NCBI RefSeq assembly: GCF_900217905.1
Contig: NZ_OBMO01000001.1
Coordinates: 1 to 64,000 of the forward strand
Length of the DNA: 64,000 nt
Origin: Alloalcanivorax xenomutans
GTDB taxonomy: Bacteria > Pseudomonadota > Gammaproteobacteria > Pseudomonadales > Alcanivoracaceae
Reading direction: 5' to 3'
Shown here: positions 34,901-46,000 of the stretch, piece by piece
Numbering within the stretch: the stretch's first letter is position 1
How the letters are laid out: each line of letters opens with the position of its first letter
Made by a program: the position numbers and the translations under genes
Notes under the pieces: generated by a model
Databases searched by the model: none
The model's input: the letters and a program-made list of their open reading frames with translations, nothing else
What the model was told of the DNA's origin: nothing

Positions 34901-35419
34901 ATGAAGAAAACATGGCTTCTGGCCGTCTGCCTTGTCCTGCCGATGATCGCCAATGCCAGCGGCTTCGCCGGGTTGGACTACGTGAGCAGCAAAGTGGAAC
35001 CGGATCGCGGCGGCAGCGCCAAACCCTCGGCGCTGCAGTTCAAGCTGGGCACCTGGATCAACCGCACCGAAACCCTGGGCGGCGAAGTACGCATTGGTCT
35101 GGGGCTGGATGACGACAGCCTGGGCAATGGCACCAAGGTGGAAATCGACCGCCAATACGGCGCCTATTTTCGCGGGCAGTTCCCTAACTCCATGCCGATC
35201 CGTCCCTACGGTCTGGTCGGTGTCACCCGGGTGGAAACCACCCATGACTATCGCGCCGGCGGCTCCAGTAGCAAGAACTACAGCGATCTATCTCTCGGCT
35301 TGGGCGTGGACTTTACCGTCAGCCCCAAGGTGTTTCTGAGTGTGGAGTATCTGCGCGCCGTGGACAGCAGTGGCGACGAGGTGAACAACCTGGCGTTCGG
35401 CGTCAACGGCCGATTCTGA
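34901..35419 (+). CDS. Outer-membrane beta-barrel protein (OmpA/Ail-like)
   Basis: 172 residues: signal peptide MKKTWLLAVCLVLPMIANA, then alternating barrel strands (GLDYVSSKVEPD, LGGEVRIGLGLDD, VFLSVEYLRAVD) ending in AFGVNGRF, the terminal Phe used for outer-membrane assembly. Eight strands are likely. Ligand unknown. ATG 34901 follows AAAGGA; an in-frame upstream extension is REP-derived. Confidence 0.82.
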   Translation: MKKTWLLAVCLVLPMIANASGFAGLDYVSSKVEPDRGGSAKPSALQFKLGTWINRTETLGGEVRIGLGLDDDSLGNGTKVEIDRQYGAYFRGQFPNSMPIRPYGLVGVTRVETTHDYRAGGSSSKNYSDLSLGLGVDFTVSPKVFLSVEYLRAVDSSGDEVNNLAFGVNGRF

Positions 35420-35443
35420 GGGAATTCGCAGGAAAAACAACGG

Positions 35444-35480
35444 CGGCCGGTGAGGCTTGCTCCCACCGGCCGCGTTTCTT
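35444..35480 (+). terminator. Rho-independent terminator
   Basis: CGGCCGGTG (35444-35452) pairs with CACCGGCCG (35464-35472), followed by CGTTTCTT. The loop contains GGCTTGCTCCC, so it may have been built from a REP unit. Confidence 0.75.
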
Positions 35481-35495
35481 GTCAGAAAATCAGCG

Positions 35496-36452
35496 TCACG
35501 GAATCGGCAGGTAGCCGCCTTCCACTTCCTTGGTGACGATCGCCACCGCATTGTGGGCGTGCAGGCTTTCCAGGTGATTCACCCGCAACCAGAAATCGCG
35601 GTAGCAGGGTTGAGGATCCAGCGCATGCTTGAGACGGCGCGCCGCGTCTTCACAGAACATCAGATTCTGGCCATTCAGCAGCGCGAATTCCTGCTCGTCG
35701 ATACGCTTCACCGCCGTCTGCACCGGCGTCTTCAGCGCGTCTTCGATGGAGTCGATCAACGCCGTGATCGGGAAGGATTCAGCAGCCTTATCGAGCAGCA
35801 CCCGAACCTGCGCGATACTGCGCTGGCTATGCGGCGTGGCACGAATGCCTTCCTCGGTGCCGAGCCACTCGAACACTTCGTCCACATCCACCTTGCCGGA
35901 CTGAAAGTCCTCGCGGAATTTTTCCTGAATCAACTGACGAGCCAGCGCCGCGGAACAGGGGCAGGTGGAAGAGTACGGCACTTCCACGTACATCTCGGTG
36001 CACAGCCCTTCTTCACCCAGTGACGCCTTGATGCTCACGGTATAGCTCTTCCAGCCGGCGTAACTGCTCTTGAGCGCCGGGCGGCGCATGGAGTACTCGA
36101 AATCGAACTGCACGAAACCACGGGTGCTGAGCCCCTCATGGGTTTCCAGGAAATTGCCGAGCAGCTGTTCGATGGAAGCCGGGCTCACCGAGTGATCCCC
36201 GAAGGTTTCTTCCAGCATCAAATACAGGCGCGACATGTGAATGCCCTTGGCATCCGGATTGGCCAGATTGACGTAGGCCTGAATGGAGGTACTCACCGGG
36301 CGCTCGCCGACCCGGGTATCACTGACCCGTGCGGGCAGGTGAATTTCACTCATGCCGACCCAGTCGAGGGTGCCGCCGATATGGTCGACCATGGAGTTGG
36401 ATGCCACATCAGGCATCGCCTTGGTGTTGTCCGCACCGCTTTCGCGCTTCAT
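35496..36452 (-). CDS. folE2: GTP cyclohydrolase FolE2 (type IB)
   Basis: 318 residues. FolE2 makes 7,8-dihydroneopterin triphosphate from GTP, as FolE1 does, but works without zinc, and is often Zur-controlled. [18 protein letters not shown]-type sheet blocks, the catalytic [12 protein letters not shown] and TPHSQRS are visible. ATG 36452 has GGAGA six bases upstream; an upstream in-frame extension of 36 residues has none. It converges with the barrel gene. No Zur box was seen directly upstream. Confidence 0.95.
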   Translation of the reverse strand: MKRESGADNTKAMPDVASNSMVDHIGGTLDWVGMSEIHLPARVSDTRVGERPVSTSIQAYVNLANPDAKGIHMSRLYLMLEETFGDHSVSPASIEQLLGNFLETHEGLSTRGFVQFDFEYSMRRPALKSSYAGWKSYTVSIKASLGEEGLCTEMYVEVPYSSTCPCSAALARQLIQEKFREDFQSGKVDVDEVFEWLGTEEGIRATPHSQRSIAQVRVLLDKAAESFPITALIDSIEDALKTPVQTAVKRIDEQEFALLNGQNLMFCEDAARRLKHALDPQPCYRDFWLRVNHLESLHAHNAVAIVTKEVEGGYLPIP

Positions 36453-36742
36453 GGAAATCTCCGATAAGGACGGAACGCGGGATGGCGCTAATCGGATGCC
36501 GGGACACAGAATGGCGCCCAACGAATCAGCACTGATGGCAATCCGACTGTCATCGTCCAATCATTCAGGGGCGCAGAGTGTAGCAGAAACCTTCAGCCAA
36601 ATAGACCTATTGCTGTTGTGGAAATAGCCGTGAAAAGCCCTGATTACGGGCCCATGGCCGCACCAGCGCACGGTGGATTACGACACCGATTGGCACCTGA
36701 ACGGTTATCTCATTGAAATATAAAGGGAAAAATACAGACATA

Positions 36743-36779
36743 CTGTTGGCCCGAGCGCCGCCCTCACCCCGGCCAACAG
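36743..36779. terminator. Hairpin downstream of the TPR gene
   Basis: CTGTTGGCC (36743-36751) pairs with GGCCAACAG (36771-36779), 19-nt loop. On the minus strand a T-stretch follows only about 10 bases later, so this is a possible terminator. The rest of 36453-36808 holds no gene I can support. Confidence 0.5.
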
Positions 36780-36808
36780 CTTTCTCTCATGGCACTGACA
36801 GCATCGAC

Positions 36809-37747
36809 CTATGGGTCAAGAAGCTCCTCGCCACCGACCACCGCCTGGAACCGGGGCAGGTCCCGCAACGGCTGGAACATCTCCTCCGCCCGGGCATGCT
36901 GGCGCAGCGCATCCGACTGATTCACCGCCTGCTCCAGATCACGCAGGGCGTTATCGGTTTCACCCAGCCCGGCCCAGGCACAGGCGCGCTGGTAGAGCGC
37001 ATGGGAGTTTTCTTCGTCCACTTCAAGCACCCGGTCGCACAGACTCAGTGCCCAACGCTGCTCACCCAGCTCAAGCGCGGCGTCCGCCTTCCATGCCAGC
37101 GCTTCCGGATCGTCCGGACGCAGTTCCAGGATGCGGTCGTACAGCTCGATTTTCTCCTTGTAGCTGGGCTCCTTGGAGGCTTTCAACCACAGGCTGTGAA
37201 TCTCGTTGGTACGCTCGATCTCTTCCTGGTTCTCGGCAATGGTGCGGGATTTCTTGCGCAGTTCCTTCTCCAGGTCCGCCAGCCGGGACTCGTACTCCAC
37301 GGTCAGCCGGGACATCTCCTTCTCGGCGTAAACGCGGATGTTGTCCTTGAGATCCCGGATCGTGGACCAGCCCACCAGCGCCAGAATCGAGGCGGCGCCG
37401 GCGATCAAATAAAAGAAGTACGTCACCGTGTTGGTGGCGTAGCCCATGGCCTTGTCCGCCACCTCCAGTTCCCGGTCGGTGACCAGCTTGGTCATCTCGT
37501 TGCGATATTCCATCATGTCCTGACGAAGGGAACGCAACTCACCGAGAATCCAGTTCTCACGGAACTGGGAAATCACCGGCCCCTTTTCAATCTCGCTTTG
37601 CGCCTCGGGCCGGGGCCCCCCCTGTGAGTCTTCCGGAACCTGTGAGGTTTGGGCCTGGACCGCCAGCGGCAACATCAGACAACCGATCAACACACCCACT
37701 TTTCCGCCAACACGGCTGAGCCGCTGAAGCAGCGCTTTGCGGAACAC
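36809..37747 (-). CDS. Membrane-anchored TPR protein
   Basis: 312 residues: signal peptide (MLPLAVQAQ), an acidic stretch, a transmembrane helix (TYFFYLIAGAASILALVG), a long coiled coil (about 145-200) and TPR units near the end (KIELYDRILELRPDDPEALAWKA, LCDRVLEVDEENSHALYQRA). Likely an inner-membrane scaffold; partners unknown. It is 23 bases downstream of the symporter gene on the same strand. Confidence 0.8.
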   Translation of the reverse strand: MFRKALLQRLSRVGGKVGVLIGCLMLPLAVQAQTSQVPEDSQGGPRPEAQSEIEKGPVISQFRENWILGELRSLRQDMMEYRNEMTKLVTDRELEVADKAMGYATNTVTYFFYLIAGAASILALVGWSTIRDLKDNIRVYAEKEMSRLTVEYESRLADLEKELRKKSRTIAENQEEIERTNEIHSLWLKASKEPSYKEKIELYDRILELRPDDPEALAWKADAALELGEQRWALSLCDRVLEVDEENSHALYQRACAWAGLGETDNALRDLEQAVNQSDALRQHARAEEMFQPLRDLPRFQAVVGGEELLDP

Positions 37748-37770
37748 GATTCACCTCTTCCTCTTGCTGA

Positions 37771-39234
37771 TTACTGCCCCTGGGAACCTTCCAATGGGCG
37801 ACGTTCACCCGAGCCGGTGAGGTGCCCCATGGCAAATACCAGCCAGGCGGCGACCATCGCCGGAAAAACCTCCGACATGGTCGCATTAAGCCCCGCCAGG
37901 CGCCAGCCAACCGCCACCACGGTGGCGGCGACGACCATACTTACCGCCACCGGCTCACCGGGACGGCCACCCAATGCATAAACCACCAGCAGACTGCCGA
38001 ACGAAGCACCGAGAATCCCCCAGGCGAACAACACCAGATCAAACACATTCTCATTGGCGAACAGAGCGATCCCCAGGGATGCCACCACCACCAGCAGAGT
38101 GATGACACGGGCGGTCCCGTAACCGTGCCAACGGCTCGGCATCAGGTCCCGGGACAGACAGGCACTGCAACTGAGAATCAGAGAATCCACGGTGGAGATG
38201 GTGGCCGCGAACAGCCCCGCCAGCACCAGCCCGGTGGCCACATCCGGCAACAGTTCCTGGGCCATTACCGGCAATGCCAGTTCCGCGTCCAGCTTGCCGG
38301 CGTTCATCACCAGCGACGGGTCAACAACGCCTTGATCCATCAACAGCCGGGCCATCATCCCGACGCCCACCGCCAGCGTGTAAAAGGCGATGAACCAGGC
38401 GTAGTAATAACAACGGGCCCGGCGCACCGAACGGGGGTTCGCCACCGCCATGAAGCGCACCATGACATGGGGCTGACCGATCACCGCGGCACCGGCGAAC
38501 GTCCAGCCCACCAGAAACAGCACCGGCCCTTGCCACCCCAGCGCCAGGCTCGCCTCGGAAAAGAAACGGAAGAAGTGATCGGAGACGCCATGCAACCCGG
38601 TCCACGCCGCCTCCCAGCCACCCACCATATGCACCGCGGTCCACAGCATCACCGTCATGGCCACGATCATCACCACCGATTGCGCCGCATCGGTCCAGAT
38701 CGAAGCACGCAACCCGCCGGAAAAGCCATAGAACAACACCATCACCGCGCCAATGATCGCGCCGGTACGGGTATCCCAGTCGAACAGGGCATGCAGCGCC
38801 TTGCCACCGGCCTTGAACTGAGCCGCCGCATAAACCCCCAGCAGCACCACGGCGATAACCGCCGCCACCGTCTTCAATACTTTGAATTCCGTACCATTCC
38901 AGTTGGCCAGCAGTTCCGGAAAAGTAAGGCTGTCCCGCTTCTCCGCGGTCTCACGGATACGGCGGGCCACCAGGGTGGAGGCCATCCAGTCGCCCAGAAT
39001 CCAACCCACCATCATGGTGAACGCCGGCAAACCCGTGGCGTAGGTGTAGCCGATCACACCGATGAACATGAAACCTGAATTATTGGTGGCGACAGCGGAA
39101 AGTCCGGTCAGGGACGGTGCCACGCCGGAGCCGGCGAGCAGGTAATCGGCCTGGCTTCGGGAACGCACCAGCACCGAAGCGAAACCGATCAGAAGAAACA
39201 ACAACATGAAGCCAATGAAGCTCGCCAGAACCAT
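37771..39234 (-). CDS. Sodium:solute symporter (SSS family)
   Basis: 487 residues, about 13 membrane helices, of the PutP-like SSS family. GWTFAGAAVIGQPHVMVRFMA and AATISTVDSLILSCSACLSRDL are family core blocks. The substrate is not readable. Because it is divergent from ectR-ectABC, uptake of a compatible solute such as proline or ectoine is a reasonable guess. Confidence 0.85.
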   Translation of the reverse strand: MVLASFIGFMLLFLLIGFASVLVRSRSQADYLLAGSGVAPSLTGLSAVATNNSGFMFIGVIGYTYATGLPAFTMMVGWILGDWMASTLVARRIRETAEKRDSLTFPELLANWNGTEFKVLKTVAAVIAVVLLGVYAAAQFKAGGKALHALFDWDTRTGAIIGAVMVLFYGFSGGLRASIWTDAAQSVVMIVAMTVMLWTAVHMVGGWEAAWTGLHGVSDHFFRFFSEASLALGWQGPVLFLVGWTFAGAAVIGQPHVMVRFMAVANPRSVRRARCYYYAWFIAFYTLAVGVGMMARLLMDQGVVDPSLVMNAGKLDAELALPVMAQELLPDVATGLVLAGLFAATISTVDSLILSCSACLSRDLMPSRWHGYGTARVITLLVVVASLGIALFANENVFDLVLFAWGILGASFGSLLVVYALGGRPGEPVAVSMVVAATVVAVGWRLAGLNATMSEVFPAMVAAWLVFAMGHLTGSGERRPLEGSQGQ

Positions 39235-39262
39235 CAGGCGCCTCCCCGAACAGCCAATTACT

Positions 39263-39291
39263 TTGACATCTAAATATTATATCTCTAAACT
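39263..39291 (+). promoter_or_regulatory. Sigma-70 promoter for ectR-ectABC with a possible EctR operator
   Basis: TTGACA (39263-39268), 17-bp spacer, TAAACT (39286-39291). The spacer is AT-rich (CTAAATATTATATCTC) and resembles the AT-rich pseudopalindrome bound by EctR1 of methanotrophs, which also overlaps -35/-10. The leader to the ectR ATG would be about 130 nt. Confidence 0.65.
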
Positions 39292-39429
39292 AGCCTACCA
39301 CTTTGAGCCACGGAGGTCCCGGCCTTGCCGCCTGGTTAGCCGAAACCGATCGAAAAAATCCCTTTCAACTCGAAATTGCGTTTTTCTTTTTTCAGTCATA
39401 TTGATTCGCTATCAAGGCAATAAACGGAC

Positions 39430-39963
39430 ATGGCCAGACACGACGAAGTGTTGATCGCGTTACGACAGATTATTCGCGCCACCGATTTGTACTCCCGGAA
39501 GTTGAGCAAGGTCGCCGGTCTTACCGCGCCTCAACTGCTGGTATTGCAGGCGATCGAACCCCATGGGGAATTGACCATGGGCGATATCGCCAATGAGGTA
39601 TCAGTGAGCCAGGCCACGGTCACCACCATTCTTGACCGCCTGGAGAAACGGGGGCTGATCGAACGCAAACGTGGCGAACAGGACAAACGCCGCGTTTACG
39701 CCTCGCTCACCGGCGAGGGCGTCGCTATTCTAGAGCGAGCCCCCACCCCTCTTCAGGAGGAGTTCATGGCCCGTTTCGAGCAGCTTCAGGACTGGGAGCA
39801 GACGTTGATTCTCAGTTCACTGCAACGGGTCGCCGCGATGATGAACGCAGGCGACATCGACGCTTCACCGGTACTGGATCTGGGCGCCATCGATCGCGCT
39901 CAGCCGGTAACCGAGGAACGCCGGAGCCGCCATCGCACCCCTTCCCAAACCGACCAGAAGTGA
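39430..39963 (+). CDS. ectR: MarR-family regulator of ectoine synthesis
   Basis: 177 residues. Winged HTH: GDIANEVSVSQATVTTILDRLEKRGLIERKR, with the RGEQDKRRVY wing. Four bases separate it from ectA, the usual ectR-ectABC arrangement of halotolerant bacteria; EctR1 represses its own operon at low salt. Confidence 0.92.
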   Translation: MARHDEVLIALRQIIRATDLYSRKLSKVAGLTAPQLLVLQAIEPHGELTMGDIANEVSVSQATVTTILDRLEKRGLIERKRGEQDKRRVYASLTGEGVAILERAPTPLQEEFMARFEQLQDWEQTLILSSLQRVAAMMNAGDIDASPVLDLGAIDRAQPVTEERRSRHRTPSQTDQK

Positions 39964-39967
39964 CACC

Positions 39968-41822
<1,855 letters not shown>

Positions 41823-41830
41823 TCCCACTC

Positions 41831-41854
41831 GCGCTCCCCCGCCCGGGGGAGCGC
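41831..41854 (+). terminator. Strong hairpin inside the ectABC operon
   Basis: GCGCTCCCCC pairs perfectly with GGGGGAGCGC around GCCC, followed by CTTTCT. It lies between ectB stop (41822) and ectC start (41888), so it could attenuate ectC or protect ectB mRNA. Confidence 0.7.
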
Positions 41855-41887
41855 CTTTCTCCCCTGCCATACTCTGGAGCTACTTTA

Positions 41888-42286
41888 ATGATCGTACGTA
41901 CTCTGGCGGAAGCCGAGAAAACCGAACGCCGCGTGGTCGCGGAAAATGGTAACTGGCAGTCCGTGCGGCTGTCCCTGAAGGAAGATGGCATGGGCCACTC
42001 CTTCAACATCACCACCATCTTCAAGGGTACCAAGACCCACATCAAATACGCCAACCACTGGGAATCGGTGTATGTGATCTCCGGTAAGGGCAAAATCGAG
42101 ATGGTCGAAAGCGGTGACGTCCACGAGCTGACCCCGGGCACCATCTACTTGCTCGACCAACACGACGAGCACTACCTGTACGGTGGCGAAAACGAAGACA
42201 TGGTCGTGGCCTGCGCTTTCACTCCGCCGCTGAGCGGCAAGGAAGTCCACGACGAAAACGGTGTTTACCCCGCCGACCTGGACTGA
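41888..42286 (+). CDS. ectC: L-ectoine synthase
   Basis: 132 residues, cupin: cyclises N-gamma-acetyl-diaminobutyrate to ectoine. MIVRTLAEAEKTERRV, KEDGMGHSFNITTIFKGTKT, ESVYVISGKGKIE and LLDQHDEHYLYG are EctC hallmarks, with the iron ligands in the last block and in ESVY. No ectD follows, so hydroxyectoine is not made from this locus. Confidence 0.97.
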   Translation: MIVRTLAEAEKTERRVVAENGNWQSVRLSLKEDGMGHSFNITTIFKGTKTHIKYANHWESVYVISGKGKIEMVESGDVHELTPGTIYLLDQHDEHYLYGGENEDMVVACAFTPPLSGKEVHDENGVYPADLD

Positions 42287-42307
42287 CTTTCCCGCCAGCC
42301 CCGATCC

Positions 42308-42327
42308 GGCGCGCGGTTCCGCGCGCC
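42308..42327 (+). terminator. Hairpin after ectC
   Basis: GGCGCGCGG-TT-CCGCGCGCC, a near-continuous palindrome without T-run, between ectC and crbR. Confidence 0.5.
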
Positions 42328-42354
42328 AATCATGGCATTGCCCCTCACCATGCG

Positions 42355-42360
42355 TATAAT
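42355..42360 (+). promoter_or_regulatory. -10 box abutting the crbR start codon
   Basis: A perfect TATAAT ends 6 bases before ATG 42367, so transcription would start at or next to the ATG, giving a leaderless mRNA. No good -35 is seen at normal spacing. Confidence 0.5.
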
Positions 42361-42366
42361 CGGGGC

Positions 42367-43017
42367 ATGACCCGGATACTGATCGCCGACGACCACCCTC
42401 TGTTTCGCGCCGCGTTGCGCCAGGCGGTGGCAAGCAGCTTTGCCGATGCCCGTATTATCGAAGCGGATTCCCTGGCGGCGCTGGAGCGCCTGGGCCAGGA
42501 CGAGGCCGTGTTCGATCTGATCCTGCTGGATCTGCACATGCCGGGCACGCACGGTTTTTCCGGGCTCGTCTATCTGCGTGACATCTATCAACGGGTGCCC
42601 CTGGCAGTGATTTCCGCCAACGAAGAGGTCGCCGTGATTCAACGGGCCCTGCACTTCGGCGCGGACGGCTTCATTCCCAAATCCGCCTCGGTGGACGCCA
42701 TGACCGAAGCGCTGGAAAGAATCATGAACGGCGAACGCTGGGTACCGGAAAAAGCCCGCGGCCCCCGCCCTCCTGACCTCGCCGACTACACCGCCATGCG
42801 CGAGCGCATCACCAGCCTGACACCGCAACAATTCCGCGTCATGGGCATGTTACTGGAAGGCATGCAGAATAAAGTGATCGCTTACGAACTGGATGTCTCC
42901 GAAGCCACGGTCAAGGCACACATGACCGCCATCTTCCGCAAACTCGGGGTCCGCAACCGGACCCAGGCGGTGCTGGCATTGAAAGACCTTGCCATCGAGC
43001 CCCCCGGCGATCTCTGA
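42367..43017 (+). CDS. crbR: NarL/LuxR-type response regulator (CrbR-like)
   Basis: 216 residues: receiver domain (ILIADDHPLFR, phospho-Asp in DLILLDLHMPG, late Lys in GFIPKSAS) and LuxR HTH (LTPQQFRVMGMLLEGMQNKVIAYELDVSEATVKAH). Convergent with crbS, one base between stop codons. CrbR activates acetate use (acs) in Vibrio and Pseudomonas. Confidence 0.9.
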   Translation: MTRILIADDHPLFRAALRQAVASSFADARIIEADSLAALERLGQDEAVFDLILLDLHMPGTHGFSGLVYLRDIYQRVPLAVISANEEVAVIQRALHFGADGFIPKSASVDAMTEALERIMNGERWVPEKARGPRPPDLADYTAMRERITSLTPQQFRVMGMLLEGMQNKVIAYELDVSEATVKAHMTAIFRKLGVRNRTQAVLALKDLAIEPPGDL

Positions 43018-43018
43018 T

Positions 43019-46000
43019 TCACAGCGCCCGCAGCACCGCCAGCAAGGCGTCCTGATTCACCGGCTTCTGCAGAAACTGCACGCCCATCTCTTCCGCCATG
43101 GTGCGGATCTCCGGCCGCCGGTCCGCGGTAATCAAAACCGCCGGCACCACATCGTCCCAATAGCCGTCCAGCGCCTCGATAACCTGAAAACCGGTCTCGC
43201 CATGGTCCAGTTGATAATCCACCACCAGCAAATCCGGCGCCGGCTGATTTTTCGCCTTTTCTATCGCCTCGCCTACGGAGCCCGCCACCACCGGTTCACA
43301 CCCCAGTGCGCGGAATAACGCTTCCAGACTGGCCAGCAAGGCGGCGTCATTATCAACGCAGAACACCCGCATGCCCTGAATATCCCTCTGCGGCTCCTCG
43401 ATGACGTCCACCGGAGCGGCCATCGGCGTTTGCGACCGGATTCGTGGCACCGAGACACTGAACACGGTGCCCTTGTCCGGCCAGGAGCGTACCGTCAATG
43501 GATGCTCCAGCAGCCGGCAAATGCGGTCCGCGATCGCCAGCCCCAGCCCCAGCCCCTTCACCTGCCGTCGCCCCTGCTGCGGCAAGCGCAGAAACTCCCG
43601 GAACACCTGGGTCAGTTGGTCCTCGGGAATACCCGGCCCGGTATCCCAGATCTCGATACGGACCCAGTCGCCATCGCGGCGGCAACCAAACAACACCTTG
43701 CCTCGATCGGTATAGCGCACCGCGTTGGATAGCAGATTCTGCAGCACTCGCCGCAGCAAAGTGGGATCGGTGCGCACCTCCACGTCCGGCGCCACAAGAT
43801 GCAGGCTCAGCGCCTGATCCCGCGCCAACACGCCAAATTCCTGTCCCAACTGCGACATCAGGGGCCGTAAACTCACCGGCGCCGGATGGGAAGGCATGGT
43901 GCCGGTGTCCAGCCGGCTGATCTCAAGCAAGGCGGAGATGATTTGCTCGGCGGCCTGCAACGAGCTGTCGATATGCCCCAGCACTTCTGTTTCGTAGGCA
44001 AAATCCTCTTCCTTGCGGCTCAGCCGTTGCCCCAGGGAAGAAACAAACAAGTGCGCCGCGTTGAGCGGTTGCATCAGGTCATGGCCGGCAGCGGCCAGAA
44101 ACCGTGTCTTGCCTTCATTGGCCTGCTCCAGCTTGGCGTTCAATTCCGATAGCCGGCGGGTCCGTTCGGACACCATCTGTTCCAGATTCTCGTTGATCTG
44201 CCGCAGCGCTATTTCGTCACGCTTTCGTTCGGTCACATCCATATAGGTACTGACGAAACCGCCCCCTTCCATGGGGTTGCCACGCACTTCCACCACCACA
44301 CCATTGGGCAACTCCCGCTCGAAGCGATGAGCATGCCCCTCCCGCAGCAACTGCACCCTTTTATTGACGTCCTCTTCCAGATCATCGCCATCGTAAAAGC
44401 CACGCCCGGCGTTATAGCGGTATACCTCTTCGATCGGCCTACCGAGACGAATCAGCCCCTCCGGGTACTCGAACATACGCACATAAGCCTGATTCCAGGC
44501 CACCACGTTCAGGTCCCGGTCCACCACGCAAATACCCTGACTGATGGTCTCGATGGTGGTGCGCAGCAGTTGATGATTGAACTGAATCAACTGGGACGCC
44601 TCGTCCATGATCCGCACCATCTCATCATGGCGCACATTTTGTTTGCTCAGCAGAGAGCCCATCACGATACGCGCGGTGGACGCTCCCATGGCGCCGGCCA
44701 GCAACCGCTCCACATAACGCACCAGATGCAACGGCGCCGGCAATTGCAGGTCCGCCGGCACCTGACGCCGCTCCAGATAATCGAAGAACAAGGTCCGCGC
44801 GCGCGGGTGCCCCAACCCTCTCTCACACACCTGCAGCAGCTCCGCCGTGGAGATCAGCGGATGCCCCATCTTCTCCCGCCACCAATCCGTGGGAGTATCG
44901 ACAAACCGGGTAGCCTGGGTTTCATCCAGCGCCTCACGAAACGAGCGCCGGGAAAAATAGATATAGGCGGCCAGATTCAGACTGAGACTCCAGAACACGC
45001 CATGGGTCAACGGATCCAGCCCCTCGATACCAAACAGGGCGTGAGGCCGCAGCACACCAAGACCGAGCAGCCCATGAAGGTTGAGCCAGTCCACCGCCGG
45101 ATCCGGCAGCATCAGCGGCAACAACAGACAGTACAGCCAGATCACGAAACCAACGATCATGCCGATAAAGGCACCGGCGCGGTGTCCTTTGTGCCAATAC
45201 AACCCACCCAGCAGCGCCGGCGCGAACTGCGCCACCGCGGCGAAGGAAATCAGCCCCAGGTGGGCCAGCCCCTGAATGCGATCGATGATGGTGTGGAACA
45301 GAAACGCCAGGATCAGCAACAGCACGATGCTGAGACGGCGGAGAAAACGCAGCTGCCCGCTCAGATCGGACAGTTCTTCCTTGCCCTGGATGCGGTATTG
45401 CACCCAGGCCGGCAGCAGAATTTCGTTGGTCAACATGATCGCCAAAGCGATGGTCGAGACAATCACCATACCCGTGGCGGCGGCGATACCGCCGATAAAG
45501 GACACCAACAACAGCCCATGGTTGCCAGTGGCCATGGGCAACGACAACATGAACATGTCTTCCTTGGTGCCTGGCGGCAGCATCTGCAACCCCGCCGCCA
45601 CGATCGGCAGCACGAACACCGCGAACAGCAGAAGATACAACGGCAATACCCAGCGGCTGCTGCGCAGATGACGAAGATCGTTGTTCTCCACCACTCCCAC
45701 ATGGAACTGCCGGGGCAGGCAAATGATGGCCAGCATCGACAACAACAACGCGGTAACGAATCCCTGGGAGAACAGGGTGGGTTCGAACAGCCCCCGAATG
45801 GTGGCGTCAGTGGTGACCCGATTCCACAGATCGAAAGGGCCACTGTAGATACCGAACAGGCAAAACAATCCGACAATGACGAAGGACACCAGCTTGACGA
45901 AGGATTCGAAGCTGACCGCCAGCATCAGTCCGGATTGGTGCTCGGTGGCGTCGATGTGACGGGTACCGAACAACAAGGTGAACAATGCCATCAGTGCGGT

